A model generated the notes under the pieces. That model saw nothing but the letters and a program-made list of their open reading frames with translations. It was not told the DNA's origin and ran no database searches. A stretch of 64,000 nt of DNA. It comes from CAZUFB01 sp964619775 (GTDB lineage: Bacteria; Actinomycetota; Coriobacteriia; Coriobacteriales; UMGS124). The DNA lies in assembly GCA_964619775.1 (NCBI GenBank), contig CAZUFB010000002.1:6580-70579 (forward strand). Reading direction: 5' to 3'. The first letter of the stretch is position 1. The number at the start of each line of letters is the position of its first letter. This document shows, one piece after another, positions 1 through 6,998 of the stretch. The position numbers and the translations under genes are program-made.

Positions 1-755
1 GGCAACACCGCGCGCATCTTCTCGGGCGCCTTGGGGTCGCGCACGCCGATGCGCCACGGGGTACCGTCGGGGCGCGCGCCCACGGTGAGCACGTTGCCGC
101 CCAAGTTCACGAACGCGCAGTCGCACCCGTGGTCGAGCAGCACGGCGGCCAGCGCGTCGGCGATGTAGCCTTTGGCGATGCCGCCCAGGTCGATACGGGC
201 CTGCGGGTCGGTCAGACGCACCGTCCCCGCCGCGCGGTCAACCTCGATCATCTTCCATCCCACGTGCTTGAGCGCCTCGTCGAGCCGGGCACGTTCGGGC
301 ACGACGCCCTTGTGGAAATCCCACAACGGGGTGACCGACCCCATCGTGACGTCAAACACCCCGCCCGACGCCTCGCAGTAGGCGCGCGACCTGTCGATGA
401 GGTCGACCGTGCGCTCCGAAAGGCGCACCGGCTCGCCGTGGGCTTCGTTGAGGCGTGTGACCTCGCTGTCGAGACGCGTGCGGCTCAGCGCATGCTCGAA
501 CTCGACCGCCGTATCGCGCAAAGCCACGAGCGCCTCGTCGAGCCGTTCGGGGGAAAGGCCCTTCGGGCCGGGGTACGCCTTCACCGAGACCTGCGTGTTG
601 TAGACGGGCAGCACGAGCTGGTGCGCACCGTCGGGTAGGGAGCTGGGGCGGATGACCCGCACGAGCGCGTCCATATCTATCTTGGAAAGGTCGACCGAGG
701 CGGGCTTTCCCTTGCGGGACGCAGCCGCACCGGCAGGTTGATTCGTTGTCGCCAT
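1..755 (-). CDS. apbE: FAD:protein FMN transferase (ApbE), 3' end outside window
   Basis: The reverse-strand reading frame begins at an ATG at 755 and stays open to the window edge, so about 251 residues are visible and the C-terminus is missing. It contains the ApbE-type stretch FDVTMGSVTPLWDF followed by DLGGIAKGYIADAL, the FAD/metal-binding region of the family. ApbE enzymes transfer FMN from FAD onto a Ser/Thr of exported flavoproteins. This version has no signal peptide; it starts with a polar Lys-rich segment. Its presence fits the two Tat-exported flavoproteins in this window, although neither carries an obvious FMN-attachment domain. It diverges from the small membrane protein at 935 across a symmetric promoter region. 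Confidence 0.9.
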   Translation of the reverse strand, partial: MATTNQPAGAAASRKGKPASVDLSKIDMDALVRVIRPSSLPDGAHQLVLPVYNTQVSVKAYPGPKGLSPERLDEALVALRDTAVEFEHALSRTRLDSEVTRLNEAHGEPVRLSERTVDLIDRSRAYCEASGGVFDVTMGSVTPLWDFHKGVVPERARLDEALKHVGWKMIEVDRAAGTVRLTDPQARIDLGGIAKGYIADALAAVLLDHGCDCAFVNLGGNVLTVGARPDGTPWRIGVRDPKAPEKMRAVL

Positions 756-866
756 GCCACACACCCTTCGGACGAGAAACGCAAAAAACGGACAGCACCG
801 GCAGAGCCGGGCGGGCGCACCGGGCCGGCACGGGGCCGACCGTGCGCACATTACGCTAACCGTGCA

Positions 867-902
867 ATTGTACGTCCATTCGAAAACCCGGACGGGTACA
901 AT
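867..902. promoter_or_regulatory. Symmetric divergent promoter/operator candidate
   Basis: An imperfect inverted repeat, ATTGTACGTCC and GGACGGGTACAAT, is separated by about 12 bp. Each arm contains TACAAT read outward: on the minus strand at 872-867 toward apbE and on the plus strand at 897-902 toward the gene at 935. No convincing -35 hexamer is visible for either, so promoter activity is inferred. Confidence 0.4.
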
Positions 903-934
903 CGCCCCACCGGAAACCGCACGAGGAGGACACT

Positions 935-1306
935 ATGAGGTTCGTACTCACGTGGGTGCTCACCGCACTCGCCGTCAGCGTCGCCCTGTTCGTGGTGCCC
1001 GGCATCACCGTGGCCGGCACGCAATGGGCCGCCGTCTTTATCACCGCGCTGGTGCTGTCGCTCGTCAACGCGTCGGTCAAACCCCTGCTGCAGATTGTGT
1101 CGCTGCCTATCACGGTGCTCACGCTGGGCGTGTTCGCGCTCTTCGTGAACGCCGCGCTGCTCGGCCTCACTTCGTGGCTCAGCGTGAACCTTTTCGGCAC
1201 GGGCATCGTCATCGACGGGTTCGTCTCGGCGTTGTTCGGGTCCGTGGTGATCAGCGTCGCGTCGGCGGTCATCAACCTGCTGACCGGAGGCATCGCGCGC
1301 AACTAG
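935..1306 (+). CDS. Small four-helix membrane protein, phage-holin-4/YvlD family
   Basis: This 123-residue protein is almost entirely hydrophobic, with four predicted membrane helices (about residues 4-24, 30-52, 55-78 and 88-118). It matches the size and pattern of the YvlD/'phage holin superfamily IV' proteins, including the internal NASVKPLLQIVSLPITVLTLG segment typical of that family (compare LV.A.VKPLL..ISLPIT.LTLG). Despite the name these are chromosomal proteins, often linked to envelope stress, and no lysis role is implied. A strong ribosome site, GAGGAGG, lies seven bases upstream of the ATG. It is divergent from apbE and convergent with the secreted protein at 1362-2729. Confidence 0.85.
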   Translation: MRFVLTWVLTALAVSVALFVVPGITVAGTQWAAVFITALVLSLVNASVKPLLQIVSLPITVLTLGVFALFVNAALLGLTSWLSVNLFGTGIVIDGFVSALFGSVVISVASAVINLLTGGIARN

Positions 1307-1361
1307 CGCAATGCACTCGGGCGGCGGGGCAAGGTGCCCGCCGCCTGCCTGCAAGCCGCGC

Positions 1362-2729
1362 TTACACGAGCTGGGTTCCCTCGTCGACCAACGAGGCGAG
1401 AGAAGAGCCGTCGGACGCGGAGGCGTCCGACGAGGTGACCGAGCCTGCTGAATCCTCGGCAAAACCGACCAGCACGGCCGTATCCACAAGGGTGAACAGC
1501 ATCTCGTTGGCGTAGGCGAAATCGTCGGTGGACCCACCGTCGAAGATGGACACGACGGTCATCGTGTCGTCGTGAGACAGCAGCGCAAACGTCGCGTCGA
1601 GGCTGTTCGAGATGTAGCACGCCTGGTAGTACGCAACACCCTGGTCGTTGGTGAACACGAACCCGTCGAGCACCTGGCCGTCGGACAGCCCGGCCCCCTC
1701 TCCTACGCCCGACATGAACGCGTCGCCGACAGCCTGCAGCTCGTCGGTGCTCGAGATGACCATGTCGTCGGTGGAGAAGGAGTAGACCATCAGCTGGCAG
1801 GTGCCCACCGGGCCCGAGAACGTGCCGTACAGCGTGCCGCCTTCCTCCTCGGTCAACTCGAAGTCGACGCCGTCGGGCAGGGTGAAGGAAAACGCCCCGC
1901 TTACAACCTCCTGACCGGAGACGGACGTCCCGTGGTCCGCGTCGACGGCCTCGACCGCGACGCCGTCGGCGGCGGACTCGAAGACCGGCACCACCGTCTG
2001 GAGCATCTCGTCGATCATGCCGAGCATCGCATCGAGATCGTCGCCCCTGAAGAAGCCGTCGACGGCGGTCACGCTCCCGTCGGCGAGCGGGACGAACGCA
2101 CAGAAGTCGATATAGGCCTCGCCATCGTAGAAGAAGTAGGCGTAAAACGGGGTGCCGCCGCCGTCGTAGGCCACCGCGCCCAGATAGGTGTAGCCGTCCC
2201 CGGTCATGGCCTGCACCCACTCGTCGTCGGGTGCGTCAAGCGTCACGTCGGGCGCACCGGCAACCTGCGCGACGATGCGAAAGTAGAGGGCCTCGGTTTC
2301 GGTGAGATAGGTCCACCACCCGTCCTCGGCGAAGTAGACGCCGTCGGCCACCTCGAACGCGATGCCCGACTCCTGCACCATGCCGTCGGCAACCGAAGAG
2401 GCGTCGTCGGTCGAGGCGGCCTCCTCGGCGGCCTCGGCTCCTTCCGACGCGTCCGAGGCAGGCTCCTCGGCCTCGGTCACAGTCGAAACCGCCCCGTCGG
2501 AGGACGACACCTCGGCGTCGTCGGCGGCGTCGTCGGCGGCGTCGGCTGTCTGCGCGGCGGCCCCGGCTATCCCCTGCAGCAGCCCCGTCCCCTCGGAAGC
2601 CTGGGCCGGGGCGGGCGCGAACAGAACAAACGCGCCCAGCGCCGCGGCGGCCGCGTACGGCACAAGGCCGCGGGCCAAACGGGCGGAAACGTCGCGGACG
2701 GTGTCGGCGATACCGGTGCACGGGGTCAT
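1362..2729 (-). CDS. Secreted acidic protein of unknown function
   Basis: This is a 455-residue protein. The start is the ATG at 2729, which is preceded by a near-perfect AAGGAGG. Residues about 20-45 form a signal peptide ending in APAQA, so export by Sec is expected. A disordered linker rich in Ala, Asp, Glu and Ser follows (about residues 55-125). The rest is a globular region rich in Gly, Asp and aromatic residues, with two blocks that may be related (one around FEVADGVYFAEDGWW, the other around FSFTLPDGVDFELTEEEGG). No family was recognised. The C-terminus is a second Ser/Asp-rich tail. It faces away from the operon starting at 3049. Confidence 0.8.
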   Translation of the reverse strand: MTPCTGIADTVRDVSARLARGLVPYAAAAALGAFVLFAPAPAQASEGTGLLQGIAGAAAQTADAADDAADDAEVSSSDGAVSTVTEAEEPASDASEGAEAAEEAASTDDASSVADGMVQESGIAFEVADGVYFAEDGWWTYLTETEALYFRIVAQVAGAPDVTLDAPDDEWVQAMTGDGYTYLGAVAYDGGGTPFYAYFFYDGEAYIDFCAFVPLADGSVTAVDGFFRGDDLDAMLGMIDEMLQTVVPVFESAADGVAVEAVDADHGTSVSGQEVVSGAFSFTLPDGVDFELTEEEGGTLYGTFSGPVGTCQLMVYSFSTDDMVISSTDELQAVGDAFMSGVGEGAGLSDGQVLDGFVFTNDQGVAYYQACYISNSLDATFALLSHDDTMTVVSIFDGGSTDDFAYANEMLFTLVDTAVLVGFAEDSAGSVTSSDASASDGSSLASLVDEGTQLV

Positions 2730-3031
2730 GCAGGCCTCCTTATGCCAGATGCAGTCGGCGGTGCGGGCGGCAGGGCCGCGCCGCCTTCCCCTCGTGCACG
2801 CCCTGAGACCCGCCTCTCTATCCTCATACTGTACACGACCCGTCGCCCTGCGACCCCTGCAAAACGCCGTTTTCAGGCAAAGGGACGCGCGACCGCAGAC
2901 GGCCGCCGCAGGCCCGTTCGCGGAGCGCCGCAGCGCCGCAGCGCCGCTGGGCGGCGGGCAGACGGCCGCCCGGCTGCGCGACTCGCCCCATGCGCTACCC
3001 TGTGGTCGCACATCAACGGCTTCTTGCGGCC
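2730..3031. other. Intergenic region between divergent transcripts
   Basis: About 300 bp lies between the secreted-protein gene (minus) and the leader ORF (plus). Promoters for both must lie here, but no clear -35/-10 pair was seen. No RNA gene or repeat was recognised. Confidence 0.5.
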
Positions 3032-3048
3032 AAAGGAGAGGACCGACC

Positions 3049-3147
3049 GTGAACGCGCGACGAACACCAGCAACGACCTGCCGTGCGCAGGGTCGCGGGT
3101 GCAACCGCATAGCCCGGCCCCTCCCCCGCCGCGGGGGTACGGTTTAA
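3049..3147 (+). CDS. Candidate leader peptide (32 codons) upstream of the iron-sulfur operon
   Basis: A GTG at 3049 is preceded by a strong ribosome site (AAAGGAGAG, 3032-3040). It opens a 32-codon frame that ends in TAA at 3145-3147. The peptide is rich in Arg (eight codons) and contains two Cys codons. Its stop lies only eight bases before the terminator hairpin at 3156. That spacing is typical of transcription-attenuation leaders, where ribosome position decides whether the hairpin forms. Nothing in the peptide matches a known family. In GC-rich DNA short open frames are common, so the call rests on the ribosome site and the position relative to the hairpin. Confidence 0.5.
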   Translation: MNARRTPATTCRAQGRGCNRIARPLPRRGGTV

Positions 3148-3155
3148 CAAAAGGT

Positions 3156-3202
3156 TCCCGCCCGGTTTTAGGCTCCCAGCCCGAACCGGCGGGATTCTTT
3201 TT
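3156..3202 (+). terminator. Terminator-like hairpin in the operon leader (putative attenuator)
   Basis: Arm TCCCGCCCGGTT (3156-3167) pairs with AACCGGCGGGA (3184-3194) with one bulged C. An inner GGCT/AGCC helix and a TTCTTTTT tract (3195-3202) complete the structure. It sits 25 bases before the GTG of the first structural gene, and no plus-strand gene other than the leader ORF lies upstream. A second CGGTT at 3140-3144 could pair with AACCG instead, giving an antiterminator. Confidence 0.65.
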
Positions 3203-3227
3203 GTCGACCGATTTGGAGAGGAGGACC

Positions 3228-3524
3228 GTGCCGATACCTGAGGACACGGCTGCCGCCGCCCGTCCGGCCGAGAACACGCAGGGCGCCGGCGCCGGTTGCA
3301 CGGCAGTGACGTTCGCCACGGTGAGCGATGCCTGCGCGATGGAGGCCCGCGCCCGCGAGTTCGGCCTGCCGGGCCGGCTGGCCCCCATACCGTCGTGTCT
3401 GAGCGCCGGGTGCGGCTACGCATGGGTTGCCCCCGAAGGCGACCGCGCCGCGCTCGAGGAGGCGCTCGCGAGGCACGCCGTCGCCCACGAGGGGGTGTTC
3501 GACATACCGGGCCCGTGCGGCTGA
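3228..3524 (+). CDS. DUF3343 protein, putative sulfur/selenium carrier
   Basis: The start is the GTG at 3228, with GAGAGGAGG just upstream, giving 98 residues. An N-terminal extension of about 22 residues precedes the small conserved core. The core carries the family hallmark P(S)CLSAGCGYAW, whose cysteine is thought to hold sulfur or selenium. DUF3343 proteins are annotated as putative Se/S carriers and occur beside selenium- and sulfur-mobilising genes; the biochemical role is not proven. It is the first of four genes on the plus strand (carrier, activase, double-cubane protein, desulfurase). That order suggests it passes sulfur, or selenium, from the desulfurase to a metal cluster. Codon use matches its neighbours. 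Confidence 0.75.
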   Translation: MPIPEDTAAAARPAENTQGAGAGCTAVTFATVSDACAMEARAREFGLPGRLAPIPSCLSAGCGYAWVAPEGDRAALEEALARHAVAHEGVFDIPGPCG

Positions 3525-3588
3525 GCAGGCGCACGGACGCGTCCCACCCCTCGCGGGCAACCTTCTTTTGGAAAGGAGACCGGCTCTT

Positions 3589-4389
3589 ATGACCGACGAA
3601 CCCCGACCCGCCCCGGGCGCGCCTTACAGCGTCGGCGTCGACGTGGGGTCGACCGCCACCAAGGTGGCCGTGCTCGACGAGGGACGCGCCCTGGTCGCCA
3701 CGATGCAGTGCCCCACCGGCTACAGCAGCGTGGACGCCGCCGGGCGCGCGCTGGACATGCTTGAGGAGGCGGGCTTTGCCCCCGGCTCCTTCGTCGCGGT
3801 CGCGACCGGCTACGGGCGGATCGCCGTGCCCTACGCGCGCAAGGTCGTGACCGAGATCACCTGCCACGGCAAGGGGGCGGCCTTTCTGTTCGAGCCCGAC
3901 GGCTGCGTGGTCGACGTGGGCGGGCAGGACACGAAGGTCATCCTGCTCGAGCGGGAAACCGTCAAGAAGTTCGCGATGAACGACAAGTGCTCGGCGGGCA
4001 CCGGACGCTTCCTGGAAGTCATGGCCAACCGGCTCGGCGTGACCCAGGGGGAGTTGGAGCGCCTCGCCCGCGCCGGAGAGCCCACCGCCATCTCGAGCAT
4101 GTGCACCGTGTTCGCCGAAAGCGAGGTCATCTCGCTCATCGGCAAGGGCGAGCCGCGCGAGAACATCGCCAACGGCGTCGTGGAGTCGGTCGTGGAACGG
4201 GTGGCGACGCTCGCCGCCCAGCTCTACGGAGGCGGGGCGGCCTTCCTCACCGGGGGGCTGTGCGACAACGCCTACTTCGCCCAGCGCCTGGGGTCGCATC
4301 TGGGCACGCAGGTGGCGACCCGGCCCGAGGCGCGCTACGCCGGGGCCATCGGGGCCGCCCTGTGCGCAGCCGACCTGCCGCGCAGCTAG
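3589..4389 (+). CDS. ATP-dependent activase of the 2-hydroxyacyl-CoA dehydratase type (BadF/HgdC family)
   Basis: The protein has 266 residues, the usual size. The start ATG follows GGAAAGGAG. The actin-like ATPase fold is shown by VDVGSTATKVAV (residues about 17-28, phosphate 1), VVDVGGQDTKVI (about 107-118) and the C-terminal FLTGGL. Two cysteines, in NDKCSAGTGRFLE (Cys134) and SMCTVFAESEVIS (Cys172), correspond to the pair that bridges one [4Fe-4S] cluster in the HgdC homodimer. Such activases hydrolyse ATP to push a low-potential electron into a partner protein. The partner here is most likely the double-cubane protein encoded 82 bp downstream. Confidence 0.9.
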   Translation: MTDEPRPAPGAPYSVGVDVGSTATKVAVLDEGRALVATMQCPTGYSSVDAAGRALDMLEEAGFAPGSFVAVATGYGRIAVPYARKVVTEITCHGKGAAFLFEPDGCVVDVGGQDTKVILLERETVKKFAMNDKCSAGTGRFLEVMANRLGVTQGELERLARAGEPTAISSMCTVFAESEVISLIGKGEPRENIANGVVESVVERVATLAAQLYGGGAAFLTGGLCDNAYFAQRLGSHLGTQVATRPEARYAGAIGAALCAADLPRS

Positions 4390-4471
4390 CAGGGACAGGA
4401 TGCGCCCCGGGGCCTGCCGCGCCGGCCCCGGAAACAGCAGCACGACACATCATCAGGAAGGGAGATTCACC

Positions 4472-5656
4472 ATGACCACGGCAACTGCAGTCGCCGAAGC
4501 CCCCGCCACGGGGCTGCCGCGCACGTTCGAGGAGTTCAACGAGGCCCGCAAGGCCAGCTTCATGAAGGTCAAGCAGTACAAGGACGCCGGTGGCCATCTC
4601 GCAGGCTTTTTGTGCTCCTATTCGCCGCTCGAGATTTTGGACGCAGCTGGCGTGGCGTCCGTAGGGCTGTGCGGCACCAACGACGAGACCATCCCCGCCG
4701 CCGAGACCGTGCTGCCCAAGAACCTCTGCCCGCTCATCAAGGGAACCTTCGGCTTCGCCCTCACCGAGAAGTGCCCCTTCACCTACTTCGCCGACTTCAT
4801 CGTGGGCGAGACCACCTGCGACGGCAAGAAGAAGATGTACGAGCTGCTCAACAACGGCATCAAGGACGTCTGGGTGCTCCACCTGCCCAACGGGCGCGAC
4901 CGCACCTACGAGGCCGATGCCTGGTACCAGGAGGTGAAGCTCTTCAAGGAGGAGGTCGAGCGGCGCTACGGCATCGAGATCTCCGACGACGACCTGCGCG
5001 ACGCCGCTCGCCGGCGCAACCGCCTGCGCCGCGCCCTCGTCGACATGTTCGAGCTGCAGCAGCAGGTGCCCGCGGCGCTGTCGGGCGTGGAGCTCATGAG
5101 CACGATGCTCGCCGGCAGCTTCAACTTCAACCTGGAATCCTACGTCGCCAGCGTTGAGGCCCTCGTGGAGGAGCGGCGCGCCCAGGCGGCCTCGGGCCAG
5201 TCGGCCGTAAACCCGAACGCCAAGCGCATCCTGCTCACCGGCTGCCCCTCGGGCGGGCTCACCAACAAGGTCGGCAAGGTCATCGAGGCCAACGGCGGCG
5301 TGGTCGTGTGCCTGGACGACTGCTCGGGCGAGCGCACCGCCAAGATGATGGTGGACGAGGACGCGCCCGACATCCTGCGCGCCATCTCCGACCGCTACCT
5401 GGCCATCAACTGCTCGGTGATGACCCCCAACTCCGGACGCGTCGAGAACACGCTCGCCATGGTCGAGAAGTACCAGGTCGACGGCGTCATCGACACGGTG
5501 CTCACCGCATGCCACACCTTCAACGTCGAAAGCGCCCTGGTGTCGCGGTGCATGGAGGAGGCCGGCGTGCCCTACATGAAGCTCGAGACCGACTACTCGA
5601 CGGGCGACTCGGGCCAGGTCGAGACGCGCATCGCGGCCTTCATCGAGACGCTGTAG
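4472..5656 (+). CDS. Double-cubane cluster protein (2-hydroxyacyl-CoA dehydratase D family)
   Basis: The protein has 394 residues, starting at the ATG at 4472 behind GGAAGGGAG. Family signatures are YSPLEILDAAG (about 50-60), LPKNLCPLIKG (81-91), GETTCDGKKKMYELL (112-126) and near the C-terminus ETDYS followed by TRIAAFIE. Cysteines 48, 67, 86, 101 and 116 are candidate cluster ligands in the first half; the second half adds TGCPSGG. It is a single subunit, unlike the two-subunit dehydratases, and so resembles the YjiM/double-cubane group. One member, from Carboxydothermus, holds an [8Fe-9S] cluster and reduces small substrates such as acetylene with ATP. The natural substrate of the group is unknown. 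Confidence 0.85.
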   Translation: MTTATAVAEAPATGLPRTFEEFNEARKASFMKVKQYKDAGGHLAGFLCSYSPLEILDAAGVASVGLCGTNDETIPAAETVLPKNLCPLIKGTFGFALTEKCPFTYFADFIVGETTCDGKKKMYELLNNGIKDVWVLHLPNGRDRTYEADAWYQEVKLFKEEVERRYGIEISDDDLRDAARRRNRLRRALVDMFELQQQVPAALSGVELMSTMLAGSFNFNLESYVASVEALVEERRAQAASGQSAVNPNAKRILLTGCPSGGLTNKVGKVIEANGGVVVCLDDCSGERTAKMMVDEDAPDILRAISDRYLAINCSVMTPNSGRVENTLAMVEKYQVDGVIDTVLTACHTFNVESALVSRCMEEAGVPYMKLETDYSTGDSGQVETRIAAFIETL

Positions 5657-5711
5657 CGCAGGCGGCCGCCAGCGGCGGGACAAAGAAAACGCACGGACGG
5701 AGGACGGGGAC

Positions 5712-6887
5712 ATGGCAGGCACGGTCGTCGGCGAGGCCGGCAAGGTCGTCTACTTCGACAGCGCGGCGACGAGCTACCTGCGGCCGCCCGAGGTGGCCCG
5801 CGCGGTGGCCGAGGCCATCGGCGGGTTCGGCAGCGTGGGCCGGGGGGTCTACGGGCCGTCGCTTGCGGCGAGCATGGCCGTCTACGGGGCGCGCGAGAAG
5901 GTGGCCCGGCTGCTCGGGGCCCCGGCGGCCTCGTCGGTTGCCTTCGCGCACAACGCCACCGAGGCGCTCAACATGGCCATCGGGGGCCTGCTGCCCGACG
6001 GGGGCAAGGCCGTGACCACCGCCGCGTCGCACAACTCGGTGCTGCGGCCGCTCATGCGCGCCCGCGACCTGCGGGGGTGCACGGTGGAGGTGGCCCCCGT
6101 GGGGCCCGACGCCGCCTTGGACCTCGACGCCTACGCGCGGATGCTCGACGGGGCCGACCTCGTGGTGGCCACGCACGCCTCCAACCTCACCGGCGACGTG
6201 TACGACGTGGCCGCGATGGCGCGCCAGGCCCACGAGGCCGGGGCGCGCTTCGTGCTCGACGCCGCCCAGACCGCCGGGGCGCTGCCGCTCGACATGCGCG
6301 AGCTCGGCGTAGACGTGCTGTGCTTCACCGGCCACAAGGCGCTGCTCGGCCCGCAGGGGACCGGGGGGCTGTGCGTGGCCGAGGGCGTCGAGGTCCCGCC
6401 CCTGCTCGAAGGCGGGACGGGGACCCACAGCTTCGACCTGCGCCACCCCCGCGCAATGCCCGACGAGCTGGAGGCCGGCACCCTCAACGCCCACGGGCTG
6501 GCAGGCCTGGCTGCCGGCGTGGACTACCTGCAGCGCGAGGGCGTGGGGCGGCTCGCCGAACGGGTAGCCGGGCTGACCGCACGCTTCGAGGAAGGCGTGC
6601 GCGCAGTCGCCGGCGTGCGCGTGTACGGCGGGCGCGGCGGCATGGCGCACGGGGGCATCGTGGCGCTCAACGTGGGCGACGCCGACTCCGCGACGGTGGG
6701 CGACCTGCTTGCACGAACCTTCGGCGTCTGCACCCGCGCCGGCGCCCACTGCGCCCCGCTCATGCACCGCGCCCTGGGCACCGAGCGGCAGGGGGCCGTG
6801 CGGTTCAGCTTCTCGCCGTTCAACACCGAAGACGAGGTGGACTGGGGCATCGACGCGATTGTGCAGATAGCCCGCGAACTGGGATAG
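5712..6887 (+). CDS. PLP-dependent cysteine desulfurase-like enzyme (aminotransferase class V)
   Basis: The protein has 391 residues, starting with YFDSAATSYLRPPEV, the short N-terminus of the class-V clade that lies beside selenium-linked loci. The PLP lysine is Lys209 in FTGHKALLGPQGTGG; Asp183 and Gln186 of DAAQTAG fit the cofactor-binding pair. The catalytic cysteine is probably Cys347 in RAGAHCAPLMH, as in SufS/CsdB-type enzymes. It would release sulfur (or selenium) from cysteine (or selenocysteine). It is the last gene of the operon, 55 bp after the double-cubane gene, so it could supply sulfide for that unusual cluster through the DUF3343 carrier. Substrate choice between S and Se cannot be told from sequence. 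Confidence 0.88.
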   Translation: MAGTVVGEAGKVVYFDSAATSYLRPPEVARAVAEAIGGFGSVGRGVYGPSLAASMAVYGAREKVARLLGAPAASSVAFAHNATEALNMAIGGLLPDGGKAVTTAASHNSVLRPLMRARDLRGCTVEVAPVGPDAALDLDAYARMLDGADLVVATHASNLTGDVYDVAAMARQAHEAGARFVLDAAQTAGALPLDMRELGVDVLCFTGHKALLGPQGTGGLCVAEGVEVPPLLEGGTGTHSFDLRHPRAMPDELEAGTLNAHGLAGLAAGVDYLQREGVGRLAERVAGLTARFEEGVRAVAGVRVYGGRGGMAHGGIVALNVGDADSATVGDLLARTFGVCTRAGAHCAPLMHRALGTERQGAVRFSFSPFNTEDEVDWGIDAIVQIARELG

Positions 6888-6998
6888 GCTCAGGCGGGTT
6901 CCGGAGTCGCCCGATGGGAGGATCTGCGCCACGTACCCCGACCCGCCCTACGCCGTCCGCTGCGACCACGGCGGGGCCTTCTCCCGGAACTTCCGACG

